The position numbers and the translations under genes were made by a program. DNA of 64,000 nt from Pseudolachnospira sp051055405. GTDB taxonomy: Bacteria; Bacillota; Clostridia; Lachnospirales; Lachnospiraceae. Below, in pieces: positions 1 to 9,808 of this stretch. How positions within the stretch are numbered: position 1 is the stretch's first letter; each line of letters starts with the position of its first letter. The notes beneath the pieces were generated by a model. The model worked only from the letters and a program-made list of their open reading frames with translations, was not told the DNA's origin and searched no databases. The stretch is from NCBI RefSeq assembly GCF_051055405.1, contig NZ_CP167068.1, positions 1 to 64,000 on the forward strand. The letters run 5' to 3'.

Positions 1-905
1 GAGGAGTGGGGCTTGGAAAAACGCATCTGATGCACTCCATCGCCCATTTTATTTTAAAACAAAACCCAACAGCCAAGGTCGTATACGTCACCAGTGAAAA
101 GTTTACCAACGAACTGATCGACGCGATCCGAAATAAAAATAATATTACAACAACAGAATTCCGAGAGAAATATCGAAATGTAGACGTACTTCTAATCGAT
201 GATATTCAGTTTATTACTAATAAGGAAAGTACTCAGGAAGAAGTATTCCATACCTTCAACACATTGTATGAAGCAAAGAAACAAATTATTATCTCCAGCG
301 ATCGTCCTCCCAAGGATATTGAAACCTTGGAAGAGCGCCTCCGTTCTCGTTTTGAATGGGGTCTTACCGTAGATATCGGTTCCCCAGATTATGAGACACG
401 GATGGCTATCCTTAGGAAAAAAGAAGATATTGAGGGCTACAATATTGATAATGAAGTCATCAAGTACATAGCTATGAACATCAAATCCAATATCCGTGAG
501 CTGGAAGGAGCTTTAACGAAAATTGTGGCTTGCTCTAGAGTTACAAAAAAAGACATCACGGTAGAGCTGGCTGAGGAGGCGTTAAAAGATCATATTTCTC
601 CAAACCAAGTGCGAGAGATCACTCCTGAAATCATCATTGAGATCGTATCGGATCATTTTAAACTGAACCCATCGGATTTGACCTCAGAAAAAAGAAATAA
701 GGAAATTGTGAAACCTCGTCAAATCGTTATGTACCTCTGCCGTACCATGACGAATACTTCCCTGCAAATGATTGCGAAATATCTTGGAAAGCGGGATCAC
801 TCGACGATCATCCATGGGATTGAGAAAATTACCGCTGAATTAGAGAAAGATGAATCTCTCCAATATACCATCGACATTTTAAAGAAGAAGTTAAATCCTA
901 GTTGA
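1..905 (+). CDS. dnaA: Chromosomal replication initiator DnaA (5' end missing)
   Basis: DnaA binds DnaA boxes at the origin, opens the DNA and helps load the helicase. The window opens inside the gene: the first full codon (position 3) lies within the Walker A motif GVGLGKTHLM, so the N-terminal domains I-II and the start of the AAA+ domain are outside. About 300 residues remain. Visible parts are Walker B (VLLIDDIQFI), the arginine-finger region (ERLRSRFEWGL), and the C-terminal DNA-binding domain IV with the DnaA signature KRDHSTIIHGIEKI. A GTG at position 6 is an internal valine codon, not a start. The dnaN gene follows across an intergenic region with DnaA boxes. The call is certain; only the 5' end is unknown. 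Confidence 0.98.
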   Translation, partial: GVGLGKTHLMHSIAHFILKQNPTAKVVYVTSEKFTNELIDAIRNKNNITTTEFREKYRNVDVLLIDDIQFITNKESTQEEVFHTFNTLYEAKKQIIISSDRPPKDIETLEERLRSRFEWGLTVDIGSPDYETRMAILRKKEDIEGYNIDNEVIKYIAMNIKSNIRELEGALTKIVACSRVTKKDITVELAEEALKDHISPNQVREITPEIIIEIVSDHFKLNPSDLTSEKRNKEIVKPRQIVMYLCRTMTNTSLQMIAKYLGKRDHSTIIHGIEKITAELEKDESLQYTIDILKKKLNPS

Positions 906-1159
906 TAACCTTGAGGATAATGCTGTGGATAGAAGGTGTATAAAATCTGCTTGAATTTTATCGTGGAAAAACAGGAAGTTATCCATTTTTTATCCAAGCC
1001 TTCTACACAGACTTATCCCATAAAAATGAAGTGGAACAAGCCCTTATAAAATCGATATTTTCTTTTGCTTGTCCACAATTCCACAGTTCCTATTACTGCT
1101 AATACTAAGATCTCTTTTTATATTATTAATCTTACAGAAAAAAGGAGTTACCCACAATT
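906..1159. promoter_or_regulatory. dnaA-dnaN intergenic region with DnaA-box cluster (part of oriC)
   Basis: This AT-rich gap holds several copies close to the DnaA box TTATCCACA: TGTGGATAG at 924-932 (reverse strand), TTATCCATT at 979-987, TTATCCAAG at 990-998, TTATCCCAT at 1013-1021, TTGTCCACA at 1069-1077 and TTACCCACA at 1148-1156. The last one overlaps the ribosome-binding region of dnaN. In many Bacillota origin elements flank dnaA on both sides, so this is probably one half of a bipartite oriC or a dnaN control region. The region upstream of dnaA cannot be seen. No perfect box is present. Confidence 0.7.
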
Positions 1160-2266
1160 ATGAAGCTATCCTTTCAAAAAGCTAACCTTTTAAATGGAAT
1201 CAATATCGTATCAAAAGCAGTTCCTTCCAAGACCACAATGCCGATTTTGGAATGTATTCTCATTGACGCTACGGAAGATGAAATTAAATTAACAGCCAAT
1301 GATATGGAATTGGCCATCGAGACAAAAGTAGAGGGAGATATCCTTGAAAAGGGAAAGATCTGTATCGACGCGAAACTTTTTTCCGAGATCATAAGAAAGC
1401 TTCCAGATAGTGAAGTAATCATTGAGGAGAAAGATGAAAAGATTGGAATCCTTTGTGAGAAAGCTAACTTTAGCATTTCCGGTAGAAGAGGAGATGATTT
1501 TGCTTATATGCCTTCGGTGGAAACCGATCAGTATATCTGCCTTTCCCAATTTACCTTAAAGGAAACGATCCGCCAGACGATTTTTTCTATTGCCGCCAGT
1601 GAAAACAATAAGTTAATGACCGGCGAGCTTTTTGAGATCGAAGGAAATCAATTAAAAGTGGTGTCCCTGGACGGACATAGAATTTCCATTCGAAATGTAG
1701 AGTTAAAGGACAGCTATGAAAAGAAAAAAGTAGTGGTTCCTGGAAAGACATTGATTGAAATCAGCCGAATCCTTCCTGGCGACGCCGATAAGGATGTGTA
1801 TATCTTCTTTAGCAAAAATCACATTTTGTTTGAGTTTGATCAGACCATGGTTCTCTCTCGATTGATCGAAGGGGAATACTTTAAAATTGATCAGATGATT
1901 TCCAGTGATTTTGAGACGAAGATTACGGTAAATAAGAAAGAAATTTTAGATTCTATTGAGCGTTCCGTCCTGTTGATCCGTGAGTCAGATAAAAAACCGA
2001 TCATTATGGATGTAAAAGAAGAGGGTATGGAATTATCTTTGAATTCTGTGATTGGCTCCATGAAAGAAGATATTCTGATTCATAAAAATGGAAAAGATAT
2101 TCTGATTGGTTTTAATCCCAGATTTTTGATCGATGCTCTCCGGGTAATCGACGATGAGGAAATTACCATTTACATGGTAAACTCAAAAGCCCCCTGCTTT
2201 ATCCGGGATGAAGAAAATAAGTATATTTACCTGATTCTCCCGGTGAATTTTAATGTAAACAGGTAG
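1160..2266 (+). CDS. dnaN: DNA polymerase III beta subunit (sliding clamp)
   Basis: The ring-shaped clamp tethers DNA polymerase III to DNA and is a platform for repair proteins. The 368-residue product has the normal length for the family. It starts MKLSFQKANLLNGINIVSKAV and has the three repeated clamp domains, including the typical stretches TMPILECILIDA near residue 25 and SLDGHRISIRN near residue 172. It ends in YLILPVNFN, close to the family's usual C-terminal MPMR-type region. The ATG at 1160 follows AAAGGAG. It lies between dnaA and the small S4 gene, the usual order at bacterial origins. Confidence 0.98.
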   Translation: MKLSFQKANLLNGINIVSKAVPSKTTMPILECILIDATEDEIKLTANDMELAIETKVEGDILEKGKICIDAKLFSEIIRKLPDSEVIIEEKDEKIGILCEKANFSISGRRGDDFAYMPSVETDQYICLSQFTLKETIRQTIFSIAASENNKLMTGELFEIEGNQLKVVSLDGHRISIRNVELKDSYEKKKVVVPGKTLIEISRILPGDADKDVYIFFSKNHILFEFDQTMVLSRLIEGEYFKIDQMISSDFETKITVNKKEILDSIERSVLLIRESDKKPIIMDVKEEGMELSLNSVIGSMKEDILIHKNGKDILIGFNPRFLIDALRVIDDEEITIYMVNSKAPCFIRDEENKYIYLILPVNFNVNR

Positions 2267-2274
2267 GAACAGAT

Positions 2275-2484
2275 ATGCAGATAATCAAGTTAAGAGAAGA
2301 ATATATCAAGTTGGGGCAAGTATTAAAAGCTGTCGGCTTCGTGGAAAATGGAGCGGATGCGAAAGATGTGATCAAACAGGGTATGGTCAAAGTAAACGGG
2401 GAAGTGGAAACCCGAAGAGGAAAAAAGCTTGTTGACGGAGATGAAGTCTTATTTGAAGGGCAAACGGTTAGAATAGAAAAATGA
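2275..2484 (+). CDS. yaaA: S4-domain RNA-binding protein YaaA
   Basis: This is a 69-residue protein made of a single S4-like RNA-binding fold, with the motif KLGQVLKAVGFVENGADAKD followed by MVKVNGEVETRRGKKL. It is the conserved small gene found between dnaN and recF in Bacillota. Homologues are linked to ribosome biogenesis, but their exact RNA partner is not shown by this sequence. Its stop codon overlaps the ATG of recF (ATGA), which implies translational coupling. It is only 8 bases after dnaN, so it is probably cotranscribed. Confidence 0.93.
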   Translation: MQIIKLREEYIKLGQVLKAVGFVENGADAKDVIKQGMVKVNGEVETRRGKKLVDGDEVLFEGQTVRIEK

Positions 2485-3572
2485 TTGTAAAATCCCTGGA
2501 ATTGAAAAATTACAGAAACTATCGGGATTTGAAGATGGAATTTCATGTGGGAACCAATTTATTATATGGAGACAATGCCCAGGGAAAAACCAATGCTTTG
2601 GAATCGATTTATGTATGTGCGACTTCCAAGTCGCACAAAGGGGCAAAGGATAAAGAAATCATTCGATTTGGGGAGGAAGAAGCTCACATTAAATTGGTGG
2701 TAGAAAAAAAAGGCGTTCCCCATCGAATTGATCTTCATCTGAAAAAAAATAGGACAAAGGGCGTTGCTGTAAATGGAAGTCCTATCCGCCGGGTGACAGA
2801 ACTATTCGGCATCCTGAATGTAGTATTTTTTGCTCCGGAAGACTTAAATATTATAAAAAATTCTCCGGCTGAGAGACGCAGGTTTCTGGATTTGGAACTT
2901 TGTCAGTTAGATAAAATTTATGCCCACCATTTGGTTAATTACAATAAAGTAGTCATCCAGAGAAACAAACTTCTAAAAGAGATGGATGGACGGGATGGAT
3001 GGTATGAAACTTTAGATGTATGGGACGAACAGATGGCTTCTTACGGCGTTCCTCTAATTGCCCGCAGACGTGATTTTATAAAAGAACTGGATATTCTTGT
3101 TCGGGATATTCATCATGCTTTAAGCGGCGGCCGGGAGAAGATAGAGATCTGTTATGCGTCAAATGTATCGGAAGATCATTTTATAGAAGTTCTAACGCGG
3201 GAACGTGGTCGGGATTTAAAAATGAGATCTTCTTTGACGGGACCTCATCGAGATGACCTTCGTTTTTTGATCAATGGAGTGGATGTCCGCCATTTTGGTT
3301 CACAAGGACAGCAGCGGACAGCTGCTCTTTCTTTAAAGCTGGCGGAAATTGAGATTGTAAAACAAAGAGTAAAAGACAGCCCTGTTTTGCTTTTAGATGA
3401 TGTGTTGTCAGAACTGGACGGAAGCAGGCAGAATCAGTTGCTTCAGAGAATTTCTAATATTCAAACAATTATGACCGGTACCGGTCTAGACGATTTTGTC
3501 GAACATTGTTTTCATATAGATAAGACATTCCATATTGAGGATGGAAACATAGTAGGAGGTTTTCATGAGTAG
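2481..3572 (+). CDS. recF: DNA replication and repair protein RecF
   Basis: RecF is an SMC-like ATPase that works with RecO and RecR to load RecA at single-strand gaps. The 363-residue length is normal. Walker A is visible near residue 30 (GDNAQGKTNALE), the signature region is FGSQGQQRTAALSLKLAE, and Walker B with the D-loop is VLLLDDVLSELD. It overlaps yaaA by four bases at its start and gyrB by eight bases at its end, so the three genes look translationally coupled. Confidence 0.97.
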   Translation: MIVKSLELKNYRNYRDLKMEFHVGTNLLYGDNAQGKTNALESIYVCATSKSHKGAKDKEIIRFGEEEAHIKLVVEKKGVPHRIDLHLKKNRTKGVAVNGSPIRRVTELFGILNVVFFAPEDLNIIKNSPAERRRFLDLELCQLDKIYAHHLVNYNKVVIQRNKLLKEMDGRDGWYETLDVWDEQMASYGVPLIARRRDFIKELDILVRDIHHALSGGREKIEICYASNVSEDHFIEVLTRERGRDLKMRSSLTGPHRDDLRFLINGVDVRHFGSQGQQRTAALSLKLAEIEIVKQRVKDSPVLLLDDVLSELDGSRQNQLLQRISNIQTIMTGTGLDDFVEHCFHIDKTFHIEDGNIVGGFHE

Positions 3573-5487
3573 CAGTAATCAGGAATATAATGCGGATCAA
3601 ATACAGATTCTGGAAGGATTGGAGGCGGTACGAAAACGACCTGGTATGTATATCGGCAGTACTTCTTCCAGAGGTCTTCATCATTTAGTTTATGAGATCG
3701 TGGATAACTCAGTCGATGAAGCTTTAGCTGGATTCTGTGATACCATCCAGGTTCAAATCAATGCGGACAATTCCATTACCGTGGAAGATAATGGACGTGG
3801 AATTCCGGTAGATATCCAGGAGAAGGCAGGAAAATCCGCTTTGGAGGTTGTATTTACGATCTTGCATGCCGGTGGAAAATTTGGCGGCGGGGGATATAAG
3901 GTATCCGGCGGCCTTCATGGCGTAGGCGCATCGGTAGTAAACGCTCTTTCTAATTGGCTGGAGGTAGAAATCTGCCGGGATGGGAATGTCTACTATCAAA
4001 AATATGAAAGAGGAAAAGTGCTGGAACCGGTAAAAATTATTGGTACCTGTAAAAAGTCAAAGACAGGGTCAAAGGTTACATTCTTACCGGACGATACGAT
4101 TTTTGAAGAGACCGTCTATGACTATGATATTTTAAAACAGCGTTTGCGGGAAACGGCATTTTTGACGAAAAATTTGAAGATCATTTTGAGAGATGATCGG
4201 GAAAATAAAAAAGAAAAAACGTTTCACTATGAAGGCGGTATCCGTCAATTCGTCGAATATTTAAATAAAAGCAAAACGGCCCTCTATGAAAAGGTTATTT
4301 ATTGTGAAGGAACCAAAGATAAGGTCTATGTGGAAGTGGCTTTCCAGCACAATGATTCTTTTACAGAGAGCACTTATACTTTTGTAAATAATGTGATTAC
4401 GCCGGAAGGCGGAACTCATCTTTCCGGATTCAAAAACGCGTTGACAAAGACATTTAACGATTATGCCAGAAGAAATAAGCTGTTAAAGGAAAATGAACCG
4501 AATCTTTCCGGCGACGATATCCGGGAAGGCTTGACTGCCATCGTCAGCATCAAGATCGAAGATCCTCAGTTTGAAGGCCAGACCAAGCAAAAACTTGGAA
4601 ACAGCGAAGCTAGAGGCGCTGTGGATACGGTGGTCAGCGAGCAGGTAACTTATTTCTTGGAACAGAATCCGACGATCGCAAAGATCATCTGTGAAAAAGC
4701 GATTTTGGCTCAGAGGGCAAGGGCTGCCGCCAGAAAAGCCAGAGATTTAACGAGAAGAAAAACGGCCTTAGAGAGTATGGCTCTTCCTGGCAAGCTGGCG
4801 GATTGTTCGGATAAGAATCCGGAAAATTGTGAGATTTATATCGTAGAGGGAGACTCCGCCGGCGGTTCGGCAAAGTCAGCTCGTTCCCGCAGTACTCAAG
4901 CGATTTTACCTCTGAGAGGAAAGATCTTAAACGTAGAAAAAGCTCGTCTGGATAAGATTTATGCGAATGCGGAAATCAAGGCGATGATCACGGCATTTGG
5001 AACGGGAATTCACGATGAATTTGATATCAGTAAGCTGCGTTACCATAAGATCATTATCATGACCGATGCGGATGTAGACGGCGCGCATATCAGCACATTG
5101 CTCCTTACCTTTATGTACCGGTTTATGCCGGAGCTGATCAAACAGGGATATGTATATTTGGCGCAGCCGCCGCTCTTTAAAGTAGAGAAAAATAAAAAAG
5201 TTTGGTATGCTTACAGCGATGTTGAATTAGATAAAATTCTGAAGGAAATTGGCCGCGATAATAACAACAAGATTCAGCGTTACAAAGGGCTGGGTGAGAT
5301 GGATGCGGAACAACTTTGGGAAACTACCATGGACCCGGAAAAGAGAATTTTAAAGAGAGTCGTTATGGACGAGGAAGCGGAATCGGAGCTGGATATTACC
5401 TTTACGACTTTGATGGGAGATAAGGTAGAACCTCGTCGGGAATTCATCGAAGCCAATGCCGAATTTGTAAAGAACCTGGATATTTAA
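3565..5487 (+). CDS. gyrB: DNA gyrase subunit B
   Basis: This is the ATPase half of gyrase, which introduces negative supercoils. The 640-residue protein has the GHKL ATP-binding domain (EIVDNSVDEALAG, then VEDNGRGIP and GGLHGVGASVVNALS). Next comes the transducer domain with QTKQKLGN, then the TOPRIM domain with EGDSAGGSAK near residue 430 and the metal-binding DADVDGAHI. The C-terminal end is of the short Gram-positive type. The ATG at 3565 follows GTAGGAGG inside the end of recF. Confidence 0.98.
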   Translation: MSSSNQEYNADQIQILEGLEAVRKRPGMYIGSTSSRGLHHLVYEIVDNSVDEALAGFCDTIQVQINADNSITVEDNGRGIPVDIQEKAGKSALEVVFTILHAGGKFGGGGYKVSGGLHGVGASVVNALSNWLEVEICRDGNVYYQKYERGKVLEPVKIIGTCKKSKTGSKVTFLPDDTIFEETVYDYDILKQRLRETAFLTKNLKIILRDDRENKKEKTFHYEGGIRQFVEYLNKSKTALYEKVIYCEGTKDKVYVEVAFQHNDSFTESTYTFVNNVITPEGGTHLSGFKNALTKTFNDYARRNKLLKENEPNLSGDDIREGLTAIVSIKIEDPQFEGQTKQKLGNSEARGAVDTVVSEQVTYFLEQNPTIAKIICEKAILAQRARAAARKARDLTRRKTALESMALPGKLADCSDKNPENCEIYIVEGDSAGGSAKSARSRSTQAILPLRGKILNVEKARLDKIYANAEIKAMITAFGTGIHDEFDISKLRYHKIIIMTDADVDGAHISTLLLTFMYRFMPELIKQGYVYLAQPPLFKVEKNKKVWYAYSDVELDKILKEIGRDNNNKIQRYKGLGEMDAEQLWETTMDPEKRILKRVVMDEEAESELDITFTTLMGDKVEPRREFIEANAEFVKNLDI

Positions 5488-5499
5488 GCGGAGGAAAGA

Positions 5500-8004
5500 A
5501 TGGACGCAACAATTTTTGATTTTGATAAGATTCACGAAGTGGATTTGAAAAAGACCATGGAGGAGTCTTATATCGATTATGCGATGAGCGTAATTGCTTC
5601 AAGAGCCCTTCCGGATGTGAGGGACGGCTTAAAGCCGGTACAGAGAAGAATTCTGTATGCGATGATTGAATTGAACAATGGTCCTGACAAACCGCACAGA
5701 AAATGCGCGCGTATTGTCGGTGAGACCATGGGTAAATATCACCCTCATGGAGATAGTTCTATCTACGAGGCGCTGGTAAAGCTGGCGCAGGATTTCTCTA
5801 CCCGTTATCCTTTGGTGGACGGCCATGGAAACTTTGGGTCTGTGGATGGAGACGGAGCGGCGGCTATGCGTTATACGGAAGCCCGTCTCAGCAAGATTTC
5901 CATGGAAATGCTGGCGGATATCAACAAAGATACCGTAGATTTTGCCCCAAACTTTGATGAGACGGAAAAAGAACCAGTGGTTCTTCCCTCCCGTTACCCC
6001 AACCTATTGGTCAATGGAACTTCCGGCATTGCCGTAGGTATGGCGACTAACATCCCTCCTCACAATCTGCGGGAAACCATCCAGGCGGTGGTAAAAATTA
6101 TTGATAACCAGGTGCAAGAGGATCGGGAAACTACCATGGAGGAAATCCTGGATATCGTCAAAGGTCCAGATTTTCCAACCGGCGCTGTGATCATGGGAAA
6201 AGCGGGGATTGAAGAAGCTTATCGGACCGGCCGCGGCAAAATCCGCGTACAGGCCGTGACCAATATTGAACCTATGGCAAATGGGAAAAACCGCATTGTT
6301 GTGACGGAAATTCCCTATATGGTAAATAAAGCCCGCCTGATTGAAAAAATTGCGGAGCTGGTAAAAGAGAAAAAGATCGATGGAATTACGGATCTGAGAG
6401 ATGAGTCCGACCGTACGGGCATGCGCATCTGTATCGAACTTCGCCGGGATGTCAATGCGAATATCGTATTGAATCAACTGTATAAGCATACGCAGATGAT
6501 GGACACCTTTGGCGTCATTATGCTGGCTTTGGTGGACAATAAACCGCGGGTATTAAATCTCTCGGAGATGCTTCATTTTTATCTGGATCATCAAAAAGAA
6601 GTGGTGACCAGACGGACAAAATATGATCTGAATAAAGCGGAAGAGCGGGCTCATATCTTACAGGGCTTGTTGATTGCTTTAGATAATATCGACGAGGTAA
6701 TCCGAATTATCCGTGGATCTCAAAACGTGCAGATTGCAAAGCAGAGCTTGATGGAGCGTTTTGGTCTGAGTGAAGCCCAGGCCCAGGCGATCGTAGATAT
6801 GCGTCTGCGCGCTCTGACCGGTTTGGAGCGGGATAAACTGGAAAACGAATATCGCGAGCTGCAGCTTCGGATTGAAGAGTTAAAGGCGATTTTGGCGGAT
6901 GAGAAAAAACTGCTGATGGTGATCAAAGAGGAAATTTTGATCATTGGGGAGAAATATGGAGACGATAGAAGGACAAAAATCGGCTATGATGCCGACGATA
7001 TCTCTATCGAGGATATGATTCCCGATGAGCCGACGGTAATTGCTATGACCAATTTAGGCTATATCAAGCGGATGAGCGTCAGCAATTTCAAGAGTCAGCA
7101 TCGCGGCGGTAAGGGAATTAAGGGAATGCAGACCCTGGAAGAGGATTATATCGAGGATCTGCTGATGACCACCAATCATCATTACATTATGTTCTTTACA
7201 AATATGGGTAAGGTCTACCGCTTAAAAACCTACGATATTCCGGAAGCAGGCCGTACGGCAAGGGGGACGGCAATTGTAAATCTGCTGCAGATTGCCCCTG
7301 GTGAAAAGGTAACGGCGATTATTCCGATTAAGGAATATGAAGAAGGCCGCTATTTATTTATGGCTACAAAGCAGGGTATGGTGAAGAAAACACCGATTTT
7401 GGATTATGAGAATATCCGGAAATCTGGATTGGCGGCCATTACCTTGAAGGATGGAGACGAACTGATTGAGGTCAAATTTACAAACAATGAAAAGGATATC
7501 ATCTTAGTCACCCGGTTTGGACAGTGCATTCGTTTCCATGAGACGGACGTAAGGTCGACGGGACGAGTTTCCATGGGAGTGATCGGCATGAAGCTGGATA
7601 AGAATGATGAAGTCATCGGCATGCAGATGAATACCCAGGGAGAATCCCTCTTGATCGTTTCGGAAAATGGAATGGGCAAGAGAACTTTGATGGAGGAATT
7701 TACTCCGCAGAACCGTGGCGGAAAGGGAGTAAAATGTTATAAGATCAGTTCTCGTACCGGAAATATTGTTGGCGCGAAAGCAGTAAAGGATAATCAGGAA
7801 ATCATGTTGATTACGACGGAGGGTATCATTATCCGTATGAATGTCGAGGATATTTCTACATTGGGCAGAATTACCTCCGGCGTGAAACTGATCAATATGG
7901 AGAAGGATATCCGGGTGGCCAGCATTGCAAAGGTAAGAGAAGGTAGCTCGAAGGAGACGGATGAGCAGGTTCTGCTGAATCTGCAAAATGAGTCTGAGAA
8001 ATAG
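5500..8004 (+). CDS. gyrA: DNA gyrase subunit A
   Basis: This is the DNA-cutting and rejoining subunit of gyrase. The 834-residue protein has the winged-helix region with HPHGDSSIYEALV, where the positions linked to quinolone resistance carry Ser and Glu, as in susceptible Gram-positive bacteria. The catalytic tyrosine is in AMRYTEARLS near residue 125. The C-terminal third is a beta-pinwheel made of repeated blades, with the GyrA-box-like sequence QHRGGKGIKGM. It starts 12 bases after gyrB, behind GGAGGAAAG. Confidence 0.98.
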   Translation: MDATIFDFDKIHEVDLKKTMEESYIDYAMSVIASRALPDVRDGLKPVQRRILYAMIELNNGPDKPHRKCARIVGETMGKYHPHGDSSIYEALVKLAQDFSTRYPLVDGHGNFGSVDGDGAAAMRYTEARLSKISMEMLADINKDTVDFAPNFDETEKEPVVLPSRYPNLLVNGTSGIAVGMATNIPPHNLRETIQAVVKIIDNQVQEDRETTMEEILDIVKGPDFPTGAVIMGKAGIEEAYRTGRGKIRVQAVTNIEPMANGKNRIVVTEIPYMVNKARLIEKIAELVKEKKIDGITDLRDESDRTGMRICIELRRDVNANIVLNQLYKHTQMMDTFGVIMLALVDNKPRVLNLSEMLHFYLDHQKEVVTRRTKYDLNKAEERAHILQGLLIALDNIDEVIRIIRGSQNVQIAKQSLMERFGLSEAQAQAIVDMRLRALTGLERDKLENEYRELQLRIEELKAILADEKKLLMVIKEEILIIGEKYGDDRRTKIGYDADDISIEDMIPDEPTVIAMTNLGYIKRMSVSNFKSQHRGGKGIKGMQTLEEDYIEDLLMTTNHHYIMFFTNMGKVYRLKTYDIPEAGRTARGTAIVNLLQIAPGEKVTAIIPIKEYEEGRYLFMATKQGMVKKTPILDYENIRKSGLAAITLKDGDELIEVKFTNNEKDIILVTRFGQCIRFHETDVRSTGRVSMGVIGMKLDKNDEVIGMQMNTQGESLLIVSENGMGKRTLMEEFTPQNRGGKGVKCYKISSRTGNIVGAKAVKDNQEIMLITTEGIIIRMNVEDISTLGRITSGVKLINMEKDIRVASIAKVREGSSKETDEQVLLNLQNESEK

Positions 8005-8013
8005 GAGGAGAGA

Positions 8014-8901
8014 ATGGCTTTTCGGATAATTACCGATTCTGCGACAGATATGCCGATGGAAATCCGGGAAAAGTACCATCTTCATGTAATTCCAACCCCA
8101 TTTATTGTAAATGGGGTGGATTACCTGGATGGAGAGAAAATGACGACCCAGGAATTCTATCAGCTTTTGGATGATGATAAAAATGTTATTTCTACCTATC
8201 ACATCAATGAATTTATGTTTAAAAATGCTTTTGAACCCTATGCAAAAGCGGGGGATGAAGTGTTATACTGCTGCTTTTCTACCGGAATTGCCGGAACTTT
8301 TAATGCGGCAAATCTGGCAAAACAGGCGCTTTTAGAGCAGTATCCAGATTTTAAAATTACGATTAAGGACTGCAAAAGCGCATCCTTAGGTTTTGGGCTT
8401 ATTGTGTATAAGCTGTTGAAAATGCAGGAAAATGGAGCGCCAAAGGAACTGATTATGGAGGCGGCGGATTATTTTACCGCTCATATTCGCCACGTCGTCA
8501 CTCCCCAGACATTAAAATACTTAATTAAAGGCGGACGTGTCAGTAAGTTCAGCGGCATTGTGGGGGAAGCCCTTGATGTAAAACCAATTATCGTGGTCAA
8601 TAAGGAAGGGGCGTTGGAGCCAATCTCCAAGGTTCGAGGGAGAAAAAAATCTCTAAAAGCGCTGGTTGACTATGTGGAAAAAAATACGGCGCCTATCGAG
8701 GGACAGATTGTCGGCATGTGTCATGCGGGGGATCCGGAGGCGTTTGAATATACCAAGTCTTTACTACTGGAACGGATGCAGCCAAAAATGATCTTAACTT
8801 CGATGATTGGCTGCGCCATAGGAGCTCATACAGGCCGCGGTCTAATCGGAATCGTATTTATGGACGCGGAAGATGGGAAATATGCGGAATATCTAAAATG
8901 A
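8014..8901 (+). CDS. DegV family fatty-acid-binding protein
   Basis: This 295-residue protein is of the DegV (FakB) family, whose members bind a fatty acid in a buried pocket. In many Bacillota they pass it to the kinase FakA for entry into phospholipids. The N-terminal motif IITDSATDMP, the CCFSTGIAGTF stretch, LKYLIKGGRVSKFSG and the late HTGRGLIGIVF are typical. It begins 9 bases after gyrA behind AGGAGAGA, so it may be read from the gyrase transcript. No FakA gene is in view, and Bacillota usually have several paralogues, so the partner and the preferred acyl chain are unknown. Confidence 0.88.
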   Translation: MAFRIITDSATDMPMEIREKYHLHVIPTPFIVNGVDYLDGEKMTTQEFYQLLDDDKNVISTYHINEFMFKNAFEPYAKAGDEVLYCCFSTGIAGTFNAANLAKQALLEQYPDFKITIKDCKSASLGFGLIVYKLLKMQENGAPKELIMEAADYFTAHIRHVVTPQTLKYLIKGGRVSKFSGIVGEALDVKPIIVVNKEGALEPISKVRGRKKSLKALVDYVEKNTAPIEGQIVGMCHAGDPEAFEYTKSLLLERMQPKMILTSMIGCAIGAHTGRGLIGIVFMDAEDGKYAEYLK

Positions 8902-8965
8902 AATATCCCATGGTAAGTTGGAGAACATGTCCGTTTTGCCCATAATCAGGGTATAGGAGGTTACT

Positions 8966-9808
8966 ATGAGAGTCGTGCATACAAAGGAAATCGTCCGGAA
9001 CATCCGGGATATGTGCATCGAGGCAAACTATACTTTGTCAGAGGATATGGTGGAAGCCCTTTCTGCGGGAATGCAGGTGGAGGCCTCCCCCTTGGGAAAG
9101 CAAATTTTAAAACAGCTAAAAGAAAATCTGGTGATTGCTGAAAGGGACGAAATTCCGATCTGCCAGGACACTGGTATGGCAGTTGTTTTTGCGGAAGTCG
9201 GCCAGGATGTTATGATCGAGGGAGGCAGCTTAACAGAGGCAATTCATGAAGGCGTAAGGCAGGGCTATGTAGAAGGTTTCCTAAGAAAATCTGTGGTGGA
9301 AGATCCGATTGAGCGGAAAAACACAAAAGATAATACGCCCGCTATTATTCATTATGAAATAGTTCCGGGTGAAGATATTGTTCTGACCGTAGCGCCAAAG
9401 GGAGCCGGAAGTGAAAACATGAGCCGCATCTTTATGCTAAAACCAGCGGACGGCATCGAAGGAGTAAAATCTGCGATTTTGGAGACAGTCCGGGAAGCTG
9501 GGCCCAATGCATGTCCTCCCATGGTGGTCGGCGTTGGTATCGGGGGAAATTTCGAAAAGTGTGCGGAGATGGCAAAATTTGCTTTAACCAGGGAGCTTTA
9601 CGAAGAATCACCAATCCCCTATGTGCGAGATCTGGAAAGCGAGATGTTAGAGAAAATCAACCAGCTTGGGATTGGGCCGGCCGGCCTTGGAGGCACGGTA
9701 ACGGCGTTGGCCGTTAATATCGAAACCTATCCTACCCATATCGCCTGCCTGCCAGTGGCTGTTAATATCTGCTGCCACGTAAATCGCCATGTAAGGAGGG
9801 TGCTATAA
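8966..9808 (+). CDS. Class I fumarate hydratase-type enzyme, alpha subunit
   Basis: This is the larger subunit of a two-subunit [4Fe-4S] hydro-lyase, which interconverts fumarate and malate or acts on tartrate. The 280-residue protein has three cysteines in the positions expected for cluster binding: ICQDTGMA near 64, NACPPMVVG near 185 and EKCAEMAKF near 200. It also has GIGPAGLGGTVTALAV, typical of the family. It starts behind TAGGAGGTTACT. Its last base is the first base of the next gene's ATG. Fumarase is the commonest role for such pairs in anaerobic clostridia, but L-tartrate dehydratase cannot be excluded. Confidence 0.9.
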   Translation: MRVVHTKEIVRNIRDMCIEANYTLSEDMVEALSAGMQVEASPLGKQILKQLKENLVIAERDEIPICQDTGMAVVFAEVGQDVMIEGGSLTEAIHEGVRQGYVEGFLRKSVVEDPIERKNTKDNTPAIIHYEIVPGEDIVLTVAPKGAGSENMSRIFMLKPADGIEGVKSAILETVREAGPNACPPMVVGVGIGGNFEKCAEMAKFALTRELYEESPIPYVRDLESEMLEKINQLGIGPAGLGGTVTALAVNIETYPTHIACLPVAVNICCHVNRHVRRVL